Source: JBCCEJ01 sp039030335
Lineage (GTDB): Bacteria; Pseudomonadota; Gammaproteobacteria; HK1
Direction of reading: 5' to 3'
DNA: 18,665 bases
Assembly: GCA_039030335.1 (NCBI GenBank)
Contig: JBCCEJ010000098.1
Coordinates: 1-18,665, forward strand
The notes under the pieces are model-generated. The model was given only the letters and a program-made list of their open reading frames with translations. It was not told the DNA's origin and did no database searches. Shown in pieces: positions 1-8,730 of the stretch. Both the position numbers and the translations under genes were made by a program. The number at the start of each line of letters is the position of its first letter. The stretch's first letter is position 1.

Positions 1-1
1 G

Positions 2-1582
2 GCCGTAGCGCCAGCGGGTGACATTCATGCCGATCGGATTCTGATTCTAGATTTCGGCTCCCAATACACGCAGCTTATTGCCCGGCGCGTGCGCGAGGCC
101 GGCGTTTTCTGCGAGATTCTGCCCTTCGACGTCGACCCCGGGCGCATCGCCAGTTTCGGCGCGCGGGGGTTCATCCTGTCGGGTGGTCCGGAATCGGTGT
201 ACGACGCGCTCGACTACCGGATCCCAGCGCCCGTGCTGGCGAGCGGCGCACCGTTGCTCGGCATCTGCTACGGCATGCAGGCCATGGCTTCGCAGCTGGG
301 CGGCAAGGTCGCCCCATCCACTGAGCGCGAGTTCGGCCACGCCGTGGTTCGCCAGACTGCTGACTGCGTCTTGCTGGACGGACTGGAAGGCGCCGAGGGG
401 CACGCTGAACAGTTGAACGTATGGATGAGTCACGGCGATCGCGTCGAAGGCTTACCAGCCGGATTCGAGGTCGTGGCGACCAGCGCCAATGCGCCGCTCG
501 CGGCGATGCAGGATGTAGAGCGTCGGTACTTTGCGCTGCAGTTCCACCCGGAGGTCACGCACACCGAACAGGGCGCGGTCATTCTCAGCCGCTTCGTACA
601 CGATGTCTGCGGGTGCGCGAGTGAGTGGACGTCCGCCAACATCATCGATGATGCGATCGAGCGCATGCGCGCGCAGGTGGGTAACGGTCAAGTCGTACTG
701 GGGCTTTCGGGCGGAGTCGATTCGTCGGTGGTCGCCGCGTTGCTGCAGCGTGCCATCGGGGAGCGGTTGCACTGCATTTTCGTCGACAACGGGCTGCTGC
801 GCTTGGGCGAGGGCGACGAAGTGATGGCGACATTCGCGCAGTTGATGGGCGTCAACGTAACTCGGGTGGACGCCAGCGATTTGTTCCTGAACGCGCTTGC
901 CGGCGAGCCCGATCCGGAGCGCAAACGCAAGATAATCGGTGCAAAGTTCATCGACGTGTTCGATCGCGAGGCAGGCCGGCTGGATGATGTCGGGTTCCTT
1001 GCGCAAGGCACGATCTACCCCGATGTCATCGAGTCCGCCGGGGCTGCGTCTGGCAAGGCGCACGTCATCAAGTCGCATCACAACGTCGGCGGACTGCCGG
1101 ACACCATGACGCTCGAACTCGTCGAGCCGCTTCGCGAACTGTTCAAAGACGAGGTGCGTAAACTGGGCATGGAACTTGGCCTGCCGCGCGAGCTGGTTTT
1201 CCGCCATCCGTTTCCGGGCCCCGGACTCGGCGTGCGGATTCTGGGCGAGGTGCATGCGGCGTACGCCGACACGCTGCGCCAGGCCGATTGGATATTTATT
1301 CAGGAACTGCGCGACGCCGGTTGGTACGACCGCGTCAGTCAGGCCTTCGCGGTCTACCTGCCGGTGCGCTCGGTTGGCGTTATGGGCGACCAGCGCCGAT
1401 ACGATCATGTGATCGCGCTGCGCGCGGTCGAAACGGTCGACTTCATGACGGCCCGCTGGGCTCATTTGCCCTACGATCTGCTCGAACGTTGCTCCAATCG
1501 CATCATCAATGAAGTAGCCGGCGTCTCGCGGGTGGTCTACGACGTGTCCGGGAAGCCGCCGGCCACGATCGAATGGGAGTGA
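2..1582 (+). CDS. guaA: GMP synthase (glutamine-hydrolysing), 5'-truncated by the window edge
   Basis: Converts XMP to GMP with ATP and glutamine, the last step of guanine nucleotide synthesis in the cytosol. The reading frame is open to the left edge and already encodes the conserved N-terminal stretch ILILDFGSQYTQLIARRVRE, so the GTG at 89 is not the start; the true start lies before base 1. The class I glutamine amidotransferase domain comes first, with nucleophile Cys in LLGICYGMQ (Cys codon 266-268) and the His/Glu pair in FHPEVTHT (near 545). The ATP-pyrophosphatase domain follows, with P-loop LGLSGGVDSS (near 700-730). The C-terminal dimerisation domain ends in the typical KPPATIEWE. 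No frame damage is seen. The stop overlaps the tadA start by 10 bp. Identity is certain; only the first few residues are missing. Confidence 0.98.
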   Translation, partial: AVAPAGDIHADRILILDFGSQYTQLIARRVREAGVFCEILPFDVDPGRIASFGARGFILSGGPESVYDALDYRIPAPVLASGAPLLGICYGMQAMASQLGGKVAPSTEREFGHAVVRQTADCVLLDGLEGAEGHAEQLNVWMSHGDRVEGLPAGFEVVATSANAPLAAMQDVERRYFALQFHPEVTHTEQGAVILSRFVHDVCGCASEWTSANIIDDAIERMRAQVGNGQVVLGLSGGVDSSVVAALLQRAIGERLHCIFVDNGLLRLGEGDEVMATFAQLMGVNVTRVDASDLFLNALAGEPDPERKRKIIGAKFIDVFDREAGRLDDVGFLAQGTIYPDVIESAGAASGKAHVIKSHHNVGGLPDTMTLELVEPLRELFKDEVRKLGMELGLPRELVFRHPFPGPGLGVRILGEVHAAYADTLRQADWIFIQELRDAGWYDRVSQAFAVYLPVRSVGVMGDQRRYDHVIALRAVETVDFMTARWAHLPYDLLERCSNRIINEVAGVSRVVYDVSGKPPATIEWE

Positions 1583-2046
1583 CGAACGCCACGTCTTGCG
1601 CTGACGACGAGCGGTGGATGCGCCAGGCGCTCGCCGAAGCCGAGCGCGCGAAGGTGTGCGGCGAAGTTCCCGTGGGAGCGGTGCTCGTGCGCAGCGGGCG
1701 GCTGCTCGGGCGAGGGCACAATCAGCCGGTGCTGTCGTCTGACCCGAGCGCGCACGCGGAGATCCAGGCACTGCGTGACGCCGCGCGGCGGGTTGGCAAC
1801 TACCGGCTGCCGGGCTCTACGCTGTACGTTACGCTGGAGCCCTGTCCGATGTGTGCCGGCGCCATCCTTCACGCGAGGGTCGCAAGGGTCGTCGCTGCAA
1901 CGCCGGATCCGCGCGGCGGCGCGGCCGGCAGTGTCGTCGATTTGTTTGCAGCCGGACAGTTCAATCACACCGTTGACTACACATGCGGCCTGTTGGGCGA
2001 GCACGCGGCCGACAAGCTCCGCACGTTTTTTCGCTCGCGCCGCTGA
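1573..2046 (+). CDS. tadA: tRNA-specific adenosine deaminase (A34 to I34)
   Basis: Deaminates the wobble adenosine of tRNA-Arg(ACG) to inosine. At 157 residues it has the usual length. The zinc/catalytic motifs are complete: His61-Ala-Glu63 (HAEIQAL) and PCPMC with Cys91 and Cys94, each offset by four from E. coli TadA numbering. The segment after the second motif (AGAILHARVARVV) also fits. I chose ATG 1573, which lies inside the last codons of guaA and overlaps it by 10 bp; no convincing Shine-Dalgarno sequence precedes it, so translation may depend on coupling to guaA. The alternative ATG at 1618 would remove residues that align with the family N-terminus. A guaA-tadA neighbourhood is familiar in gammaproteobacteria. 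Confidence 0.96.
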   Translation: MGVTNATSCADDERWMRQALAEAERAKVCGEVPVGAVLVRSGRLLGRGHNQPVLSSDPSAHAEIQALRDAARRVGNYRLPGSTLYVTLEPCPMCAGAILHARVARVVAATPDPRGGAAGSVVDLFAAGQFNHTVDYTCGLLGEHAADKLRTFFRSRR

Positions 2047-2066
2047 TCGACGGCGAGAATTTCCGG

Positions 2067-3044
2067 ATGACCGCATCATTGACCGCGACCCGGCTTGGGA
2101 CGCAGCCGCTGATTACGCCGCACATGGACGCACGCATGGGCGACAACCTCTGCGGGCCTGCGGTCATTCGCGTTCCGCCGTGGGTCACGAACGCGCTCGG
2201 GCGTTACTACCTGTACTTTGCTGACCACAAGGGTGACTACATCCGGCTCGCTTACGCCGACGATCTGCATGGCCCGTGGCAGATGCACGAACCGGGTGCG
2301 CTGGCGCTCGAAGATTCCCTGTTTCCGGCCGCCGACCCGCCGGAGCCGTCGCCGGCTTTGCGGCCACCGTGGGCCCGGCATATGAAGGGTGGATACCTGT
2401 ATGCACACATCGCGTCGCCGGACGTGCATGTCTCGCACGCCGAGCGTCGCATCTACATGTACTTCCACGGCCTGTTGGAAACCGGAGACCAGGCAACGCG
2501 CCTTGCGATCTCCAGCGACGGCATTCATTTCACGCCGCTGGCGCCGTTATTGGGCCCGCCGTATTTCCGTACATTCGAGCGGGCCGGTTATCATTTCACC
2601 GTACCCTGGGGTGGTGATCTATGGCGTTCGCCCGCCCGCGAAATGCCGTTCGAACAAGGTCCTTCGCTCATTCCCTACGACCCGCGTGACGGCATCGGTG
2701 AAGGTTTCCGCCACGGCGAGACTTTTGTACGCGACAACACGCTGTTCGTACTGTTCACGCGCATGGGAGATGCGCCGGAGCGATTGCTGTACTGCGCGGT
2801 GGACATGCGCGGCGACTGGATGACCTGGCGCGCTGGTGAGTGTCGCGAGCTGTTGGCGCCGGAATTTGATTGGGAGGGCGCCGACCTGCCGGTGGCGGTT
2901 TCCACGATGGGTGCGGAACGTCACCGCGTCCGCGAGTTGCGTGACCCCTGCGTGTTCGTCGACGGCGCCGAGACCTACCTGTTTTACTGTGGTGCTGGCG
3001 AAAGTGCTATCGGTCTCGCCCGCCTGACGGTCGAGGCGCGATAG
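2067..3044 (+). CDS. GH43-like five-bladed beta-propeller protein (putative glycosidase)
   Basis: A 325-residue protein that resembles the GH43/GH32/GH130-type beta-propeller superfamily rather than a named enzyme. Blade-like repeats of aromatic and acidic patterns are visible: GRYYLYFADHKGDYIRLAYA near residues 50-70, RIYMYFHGLLETGDQATRLA in the middle, ERLLYCAVDMRG later, and the closing blade with Arg292-Asp293-Pro294 and AETYLFYCGAGESAIGLARL. There is no signal peptide or membrane segment, so it is probably cytoplasmic. I start it at ATG 2067, 20 bp after tadA; the frame extends upstream to 1983 but that part lies inside tadA. Substrate and even activity are unknown: no sugar transporter or other carbohydrate gene is nearby. 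Its stop abuts the ATG of a possible small ORF leading into the Anbu gene, so it may share a transcript with that cluster. Confidence 0.75.
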   Translation: MTASLTATRLGTQPLITPHMDARMGDNLCGPAVIRVPPWVTNALGRYYLYFADHKGDYIRLAYADDLHGPWQMHEPGALALEDSLFPAADPPEPSPALRPPWARHMKGGYLYAHIASPDVHVSHAERRIYMYFHGLLETGDQATRLAISSDGIHFTPLAPLLGPPYFRTFERAGYHFTVPWGGDLWRSPAREMPFEQGPSLIPYDPRDGIGEGFRHGETFVRDNTLFVLFTRMGDAPERLLYCAVDMRGDWMTWRAGECRELLAPEFDWEGADLPVAVSTMGAERHRVRELRDPCVFVDGAETYLFYCGAGESAIGLARLTVEAR

Positions 3045-3149
3045 ATGACCGACATGCGTATAACAGATCCGGGCGGTGCACAGATGCCTCCGACCAGACC
3101 GCGTGGGTTCTTGACTTTCCGCCAGGGAGCGGCGGGAATAACCCCATGA
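3045..3149 (+). CDS. Possible small ORF filling the gap before Anbu (34 aa)
   Basis: Directly after the TAG of the propeller gene an ATG (TAGATG) opens a 34-codon frame that runs without a stop to a TGA overlapping the Anbu start in an ATGA arrangement. A modest Shine-Dalgarno-like GAGG (3033-3036) sits 8 bases before the ATG. The encoded peptide begins MTDMRITDPGG, is rich in Pro, Gly and Arg, and has no recognisable domain or signal peptide. An open frame of this length is not rare by chance in GC-rich DNA, so the support is positional only: both ends fit the coupling signals of neighbours. It could be a real microprotein, a coupling leader for Anbu, or simply untranslated spacer. Confidence 0.3.
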   Translation: MTDMRITDPGGAQMPPTRPRGFLTFRQGAAGITP

Positions 3150-3901
3150 CATATTGTGTTGCCATCGCCCTCAACGCGGGGCTCGTGTTTGCCGCTGACT
3201 CGCGCACCAATGCCGGTGTCGACCAGGTGCAAACGCACAGCAAGATGTTCACGTTTGGCATCGCCGGTGAGCGACAGTTCGTGATCTTGAGTTCGGGAAA
3301 TCTGGCCACGACGCAGTCGGTCATCGCCGAGCTCAGACATCATATCGAGAGCAACAGTCAAACCAATCTCCTGAACGTTGGTCGGATGCAGGACGCCGCC
3401 GACTACGTTGGCGGCATGGTGCGCGATGAGACCGCCCGACACGCCGCGGCCGTTTCCGCCGCGGGTTTCAATGCGGAAACGACCTTGCTGTTCGGTGGTC
3501 AGATCGCCGGGCGCGACCAGCGGTTGTTCCTCATCTATCCGCAGGGCAACCATATCGCCTGTTCAGAGGAAACGCCGTACATGCAGATCGGCGAGACCAA
3601 GTATGGGAAACCAATTCTCGACCGGGTGGTGACCGCGGATACTTCGATCGAGGAGGCCTCCCTTTGCGCGATGGTGTCGTTGGATTCGACGATGCGCAGC
3701 AACGCGAGCGTCGGCCCTCCCGTGGAACTGCTGACCTACGTCAACAACAGTTTCGTTATCGACCGATACCTGAGATTGGAAGGCGACGACCCGCAACTTC
3801 TCGGCATTCGGCAAGGTTGGAACGAACAGATCAATCGAGCCTTCCATGCGCTGCCCGCACTTCAGTGGGATGCTCAGATGCAGAAGACCCCGTCTATCTG
3901 A
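3146..3901 (+). CDS. Anbu / proteasome-type protease (Ntn-hydrolase beta-subunit homologue)
   Basis: A 251-residue homologue of the 20S proteasome beta subunit of the type called Anbu. It starts MTYCVAIAL, so removal of Met exposes a threonine as the nucleophile without any propeptide. The other expected catalytic residues are present in Met-numbering as Asp18 (FAADSRT) and Lys33 (HSKMF), matching the Thr1/Asp17/Lys33 triad of proteasomes. A proteasome-like glycine-rich segment (LLFGGQIAGRDQRLFLIYPQG) follows in the middle. ATG 3146 is the only start that places Thr next to Met. Known Anbu proteins assemble into ring or lock-washer oligomers; no unfoldase gene is nearby. The next three genes are its usual partners, 75 bp downstream of the Anbu stop. 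Natural substrates are not established. Confidence 0.95.
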   Translation: MTYCVAIALNAGLVFAADSRTNAGVDQVQTHSKMFTFGIAGERQFVILSSGNLATTQSVIAELRHHIESNSQTNLLNVGRMQDAADYVGGMVRDETARHAAAVSAAGFNAETTLLFGGQIAGRDQRLFLIYPQGNHIACSEETPYMQIGETKYGKPILDRVVTADTSIEEASLCAMVSLDSTMRSNASVGPPVELLTYVNNSFVIDRYLRLEGDDPQLLGIRQGWNEQINRAFHALPALQWDAQMQKTPSI

Positions 3902-3976
3902 CCTCCGGTTGCGCGCCGTCCGCCGCCGCGGTTCAAGGCGTGCCAGGCTGCCCGTTACGAGCGATTGGATGACCGC

Positions 3977-6900
3977 ATGTCGATTCGTGTTGCCCTGACT
4001 CACCGCACCCGCTACCGCTTCGACCGGCGCGTAGCCGCGGGCCCGCACGTGGTACGCCTGCGTCCGGCGCCGCACTGCCGCACGCCGGTGCTGAGCTACT
4101 CGCTCGGTGTCAGCCCGCAAGCGCATTTCATCAACTGGCAGCAGGATCCGTTTGGCAACTATCTGGCCCGCGTGGTGTTTCCGGAGCCGGTGACGTCGAT
4201 CGCCTTCGATGTCGACGTCGTTGCCGACCTCTCCGTCGTCAACCCTTTTGACTTTTTCCTCGAAAGCTATGCCCAACAGGCACCGTTCGGTTACGACGAA
4301 GCCGTGCGGGGTTACCTTGCCCCCTATCTGGCTGCTGAAACGCCCGGCCCGCTGCTGAGCGCCTGGCTCGCCGGTTTCGATAAACACCCGCGACGCACGG
4401 TTGATTTCCTGGTCGATGTGAACCGTGCCTTGCAGTCGGATATCGGCTACACCCTGCGCATGGAGCCTGGTGTACAAAGCTGCGAGACGACCCTCGAGCG
4501 CGGCATCGGGTCCTGTCGCGACAGCGGCTGGCTGTTGGTTCAGGTACTGCGCAACCTGGGCATTGCAGCGCGTTTTGTATCCGGTTATCTCGTACAGCTC
4601 AGGGCTGACGAGAAAGCACTCGACGGCCCCTCGGGCGCTGGGGCCGACTTCACGGACCTGCACGCGTGGGCCGAGGCATATGTGCCAGGCGCGGGTTGGA
4701 TCGGGCTCGATCCGACCTCGGGGCTGCTGGCCGGGGAAGGACACCTGCCGCTCGCCTGCGCGCCCGATCCAGTCGGGGCCGCACCGGTGACGGGGGCCGT
4801 GGACCCTTGCGAGGTGGAATTCGACTTCGCCAATACCGTTGAACGGGTCCACGAAGATCCGCGCGTTACCGCTCCTTACAGCGACGCGCAATGGGCGGCC
4901 ATCGATATGCTCGGTGCGCGCGTGGACGCTGAGCTGACAGACGCCGACGTGCGCCTCACGATGGGCGGTGAGCCTACTTTCGTGTCGGTCGACGACATGG
5001 AGTCTCCGGAATGGAATACCGAAGCGCTCGGTGACCATAAGCGGCGTCTGGCGGGTGAACTCGCTGCGAGACTGCAAACGAGGTTCGGCGCAGGCGGGCT
5101 CATGCATTTCGCGCAGGGCAAGTGGTATCCAGGAGAAGTACTGCCACGGTGGGCCATGACGTGCTACTGGCGACGTGACGGGGAGCCACTCTGGCGTCAT
5201 CCCGAGTGGCTTGGATCACGCCCAGACACCTCGCTCCAGACCAGTCGCGCGGCGCAGTTTGGCGCCCGGGTAGCAGAGCTGCTGCCGATCGAAGCCGGGA
5301 CGTTGCTGGCCGGCCATGAAGATACGCTGTACTACCTCTGGCGCGAAGGCACGCTGCCGCCCGACCTGGAACTCGGTGATGCCGATGGCACACAGCTCGC
5401 CGACCCCCTGGAACGCGCCCGCCTGCGGCGCGTGCTCGCCGGGCAGCTCGGTAAGCCGGTCGGCTACGCCCTGCCGCTCGCGTGCGAGGACGGGCAATGG
5501 TTGACGGAGGCCTGGCAGTTTCGGCGGGAGTCCATGTTCCTGTTGCCCGGTGATTCCCCGATGGGCTACCGCCTGCCACTTGCCTCACTGCCGATGGAGC
5601 CGGAGTCGATCGAACCGACCCCGCTCGATCCGTTTGCGCCGCGAGCGGATTTGCCGCGGCTCGCGACGCCGCCGGCGCGAGCCGGCGTACCGCACGCTGA
5701 CGATACGGAACGAGCCGTGCGCACCGCGCTCTGCTTCGAGGTGCGCGAAGGTTTTCTGAATGTGTTCCTGCCTCCGATTCCCGACCTCGAGGCGGCTCTG
5801 CAACTGCTCGGCGTCATCGAACGCGTCGCCGGCGAACTGCATCAACCGGTTCGGCTCGAAGGCTATCCGTTGCCGTCCGACCCGCGGCTGACGTCGTTCC
5901 AGGTGACCCCGGACCCGGGAGTCATCGAGGTGAATGTGCAGCCCTCGGCCAGTTGGGCGGAGCTTTGTGCGGTAACGCAGACACTCTACGCCGAGGCGCG
6001 GCAAAGCCGTCTGGGGACCGAGAAGTTCATGCTCGATGGCCGGCACACCGGCACCGGCGGGGGTAACCATGTGACGCTGGGCGCGGCCGATGCCGCCAGC
6101 AGCCCGTTGTTGCGACGGCCCGATCTGTTGGCGAGTCTGTTGACTTACTGGCAGCACCATCCGAGTCTTTCGTACCTGTTCTCCGGTGCTTTCATCGGTC
6201 CCACGTCGCAGGCGCCGCGCGTCGATGAAGCCCGTGACGACACGCTCTACGAACTCGGGGTCGCGCTAAGGCAGGTCGACGCTCTCGGCACCGGGCCCGG
6301 CCGGGAATCGGCAGAACCCTGGCTGGTCGACCGTATCTTTCGGAACCTGCTCGTGGACGTGACCGGCAATACCCATCGCGCAGAGTTCTGCATCGATAAG
6401 CTCTACGACCCTGGCGGTCCCTCCGGACGGCGCGGTCTCCTTGAACTGCGCGCTTTCGAGATGCCGCCGCACGCGCGCATGAGCCTCGTTCAGATGCTCC
6501 TCGTCAGAACGCTGGTCGCCTGGTTCTGGCGCGAGCCGTTCAGGCTGACGCCGGCCCGGTTTGGCGATGCGCTGCACGACCGTTTCCTGCTGCCACACTT
6601 CGTCTACGAAGATACCGCCAGCGTGGCACGCGACCTCGAACGGGCGGGCTACACCTTCGATGTCGCGTGGCTGGCGCCGTTCTTCGAGTTTCGCTTTCCG
6701 CGCTTCGGGACGGTGCACATCGACGGCATGTCGCTCGAATTGCGCTTTGCAATAGAACCCTGGCACGTGCTCGGGGAAGAAGCAGGCGCACAGGGTACGG
6801 CCCGCTACGTCGACTCCTCGGTGGAGCGTCTGCAGGCGAGGGTCGTGGACTTCAATCGCGAACGTTATGCCTTGTATTGCAACGGCCAGCCCGTGCCGCT

Positions 6901-7270
6901 CGCGTCCACGGGCGCCGCCGGAGAGTTTGTCGCTGGCGTACGGTACAAAGCCTGGCAGCCGGCGTCGGCACTGCACCCGAGCGTTGCCTCGAGCCCTACG
7001 CTGACATTCGACATCATCGACCGGGCAAATGCGCGTGCGGTGGGTGGTTGCCGCTATCACGTCTCGCATCCGGGCGGGCGGAACTTCGACGAGCTGCCGG
7101 TTAACGCGGCCGCTGCCGAAGCCCGGCGCAGCGCCCGTTTTGAACCGCACGGCCACCGGCCAGGGCCGCTGGCGCTGGCGGCGCCGGATATCAACCCGCA
7201 CATGCCGCATACGCTCGATCTGCGCGCCACCAGCGGACATGCCAAAAGGGAGGCCGCGGCGAAATCATGA
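3977..7270 (+). CDS. Transglutaminase-like / DUF2126 fusion, predicted amidoligase
   Basis: A 1097-residue, three-part protein. Residues 1-80 match the bacterial transglutaminase-like N-terminal region (MSIRVALTHRTRYRF). Residues about 150-250 form a transglutaminase/cysteine-protease core with an intact triad: Cys180 (GSCRDSGW), His229 (DLHAWAEAYV) and Asp245 (GLDPTSG). From about 290 to the end is DUF2126, predicted in comparative work to be a circularly permuted glutamine-synthetase-like COOH-NH2 ligase. Its conserved blocks are visible: MGGEPTFV (from 329), EVNVQPS (651-657), HTGTGGGNHVTLG (690-702), HRAEFCIDK (800-808) and LLELRAFEMPPH (821-832). I start at ATG 3977, which gives the family N-terminus; an in-frame TTG at 3965 would add four residues. 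The stop overlaps the next gene's start by ATGA. The enzyme would form and possibly also hydrolyse amide bonds, but no substrate can be read from the sequence. Confidence 0.95.
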   Translation: MSIRVALTHRTRYRFDRRVAAGPHVVRLRPAPHCRTPVLSYSLGVSPQAHFINWQQDPFGNYLARVVFPEPVTSIAFDVDVVADLSVVNPFDFFLESYAQQAPFGYDEAVRGYLAPYLAAETPGPLLSAWLAGFDKHPRRTVDFLVDVNRALQSDIGYTLRMEPGVQSCETTLERGIGSCRDSGWLLVQVLRNLGIAARFVSGYLVQLRADEKALDGPSGAGADFTDLHAWAEAYVPGAGWIGLDPTSGLLAGEGHLPLACAPDPVGAAPVTGAVDPCEVEFDFANTVERVHEDPRVTAPYSDAQWAAIDMLGARVDAELTDADVRLTMGGEPTFVSVDDMESPEWNTEALGDHKRRLAGELAARLQTRFGAGGLMHFAQGKWYPGEVLPRWAMTCYWRRDGEPLWRHPEWLGSRPDTSLQTSRAAQFGARVAELLPIEAGTLLAGHEDTLYYLWREGTLPPDLELGDADGTQLADPLERARLRRVLAGQLGKPVGYALPLACEDGQWLTEAWQFRRESMFLLPGDSPMGYRLPLASLPMEPESIEPTPLDPFAPRADLPRLATPPARAGVPHADDTERAVRTALCFEVREGFLNVFLPPIPDLEAALQLLGVIERVAGELHQPVRLEGYPLPSDPRLTSFQVTPDPGVIEVNVQPSASWAELCAVTQTLYAEARQSRLGTEKFMLDGRHTGTGGGNHVTLGAADAASSPLLRRPDLLASLLTYWQHHPSLSYLFSGAFIGPTSQAPRVDEARDDTLYELGVALRQVDALGTGPGRESAEPWLVDRIFRNLLVDVTGNTHRAEFCIDKLYDPGGPSGRRGLLELRAFEMPPHARMSLVQMLLVRTLVAWFWREPFRLTPARFGDALHDRFLLPHFVYEDTASVARDLERAGYTFDVAWLAPFFEFRFPRFGTVHIDGMSLELRFAIEPWHVLGEEAGAQGTARYVDSSVERLQARVVDFNRERYALYCNGQPVPLASTGAAGEFVAGVRYKAWQPASALHPSVASSPTLTFDIIDRANARAVGGCRYHVSHPGGRNFDELPVNAAAAEARRSARFEPHGHRPGPLALAAPDINPHMPHTLDLRATSGHAKREAAAKS

Positions 7271-8730
7271 AGATCAGCTGGCGGAACTACCGTTACGACA
7301 ATCTGTTCGACGAGTTGATCCGGCCAAGCGGTCGGGCGCGCCGGTTCGCGACACCGCTCACCCGCTACCTGTCGTCTCTCGATAGTGCCGACCTCGATGA
7401 TATCCAACGGGCGTCAGAACTCGCGATCAAGGAAATGGGCGTCACCTTCACGGTTTACCACGCTGAAGAGGGGTCCATCGACAGGAGCTGGCCGCTGGAC
7501 ATAATCCCGCGCGTGATGGATGCCGCGCAGTGGCGCGTCATCGAAGCGGGCCTTCGCCAACGCGTACAGGCGTTGAATCTGTTTATCGACGATCTGTACC
7601 ACGATCAGAAGATCGTGAAAGACAAGGTGTTTCCAGCGTCCGTCCTGGCCGATTCGGCCAACTTCCGCGAACAGTGTGTGGGTATTTCGCCGGAACTCGG
7701 CATCTGGGCTCATGTGTGCGGCTCCGATCTGGTGCGTGACAGCGACGGCACCGTCTACGTGCTGGAGGACAATCTGCGCGTGCCTTCCGGCGTCTCGTAC
7801 ATGCTCGAGAATCGGCTGGTCATGAAGCGGGTGTTTCCGGAACTGTTCGAGAACTACGGGATCCTGCCGGTCGATGACTACACGTCGGACCTGTTCGATA
7901 CGCTGGCCGCTGTATCTCCGCGTCCGGGCGAGCAGCCGAATATCGTGGTGTTAACACCAGGGATCTATAACTCGGCGTATTTCGAGCACTCGTATCTCGC
8001 GCAGCACATGGGTTGCGAACTGGTCGAGGGTAGGGACCTGTTCGTGGATACGGACGACTGCGTCTACATGCGCACCGTGGAAGGGCCTGAACGCGTCGAT
8101 GTGATCTACCGACGAATCGACGACCTGTTTCTGGACCCGGAATCGTTCAGACCGGATTCTTCGCTCGGCGTCGCCGGGCTGCTCCGCGCCTGGCGTGCGG
8201 GCAACGTCGCGCTCGCTAATGCACCCGGTGCGGGCGTTGCCGACGACAAGGTCGTCTACACCTACGTGCCCGACATCATTCGTTACTACCTGGACCAGGA
8301 CCCGATCGTGCCGAACGTACCCACGTTCCGATGCATGGGTGAGACGGAGCGCAAACATGTTCTCGCCAACCTCGACAAACTGGTCGTCAAACCCGCCAAC
8401 GAGTCGGGCGGCTACGGCATGTTGGTCGGGCCGGCGTCGACGGCGCGGGAACGCCAGGCGATGGCCGCGCAGATCCGCAAGGATCCGCGCAACTTCATTG
8501 CACAACCGACATTGTCCCTGTCGACGGTACCCACCGTTGCCGGTGACAGCGTGGCGCCGCGGCACGTGGATTTGCGGCCTTTCATACTTAGCGGCCTCGA
8601 CACGCGCGTGACCACCGGCGGACTGACGCGGGTCGCGATGCGCGCCGGTTCGCTGATCGTGAACTCGTCGCAGGGCGGCGGAAGCAAAGACACCTGGATC
8701 GTCGAACCGGTCGAGCGAGGTAGTGCCTGA
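7267..8730 (+). CDS. Circularly permuted ATP-grasp type 2 protein (DUF404/DUF407)
   Basis: A 487-residue ATP-dependent carboxylate-amine ligase of the circularly permuted ATP-grasp family. Visible conserved blocks are VLEDNLRVPSGVSYMLENR (Glu167, Asn169), LVVKPANESGGYGM with Lys375 and the glycine-rich loop, HVDLRPF (433-439, Asp435, Arg437), and NSSQGGGSKDTW (466-477, Asn466 and Lys474), which supply nucleotide and metal contacts in ATP-grasp folds. Translation is coupled upstream by an ATGA overlap with the DUF2126 gene; GGAGG at 7249-7253 lies 13 bases before the ATG, rather far for a normal Shine-Dalgarno sequence. Downstream, its TGA overlaps the alpha-E ATG by one base. ATP-grasp and alpha-E proteins usually occur together, either as neighbours or fused. 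Predicted role: adding an amino acid or peptide to an unknown carboxylate. Confidence 0.95.
   Translation: MKISWRNYRYDNLFDELIRPSGRARRFATPLTRYLSSLDSADLDDIQRASELAIKEMGVTFTVYHAEEGSIDRSWPLDIIPRVMDAAQWRVIEAGLRQRVQALNLFIDDLYHDQKIVKDKVFPASVLADSANFREQCVGISPELGIWAHVCGSDLVRDSDGTVYVLEDNLRVPSGVSYMLENRLVMKRVFPELFENYGILPVDDYTSDLFDTLAAVSPRPGEQPNIVVLTPGIYNSAYFEHSYLAQHMGCELVEGRDLFVDTDDCVYMRTVEGPERVDVIYRRIDDLFLDPESFRPDSSLGVAGLLRAWRAGNVALANAPGAGVADDKVVYTYVPDIIRYYLDQDPIVPNVPTFRCMGETERKHVLANLDKLVVKPANESGGYGMLVGPASTARERQAMAAQIRKDPRNFIAQPTLSLSTVPTVAGDSVAPRHVDLRPFILSGLDTRVTTGGLTRVAMRAGSLIVNSSQGGGSKDTWIVEPVERGSA

Noticed and set aside
89..91. GTG as the start of guaA
   Set aside because: The frame upstream encodes the conserved GATase N-terminus (ILILDFGSQYTQ), so the true start precedes the window.
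452..1771. A 439-codon open frame on the minus strand across guaA
   Set aside because: It is antisense to the well-conserved guaA and tadA, has no recognisable domain, and is explained by the high GC content.
3111..3140. TTGACT with GAATAA/AATAAC as an Anbu promoter
   Set aside because: The spacer is about 19 bases and the -10 would fall almost on the start codon; a leaderless transcript is possible but unsupported.
3563..5200. A 545-codon open frame on the minus strand across Anbu and the DUF2126 gene
   Set aside because: Antisense to two clearly conserved genes; Arg/Ala/Val/His-rich composition is typical of a GC-rich shadow frame.
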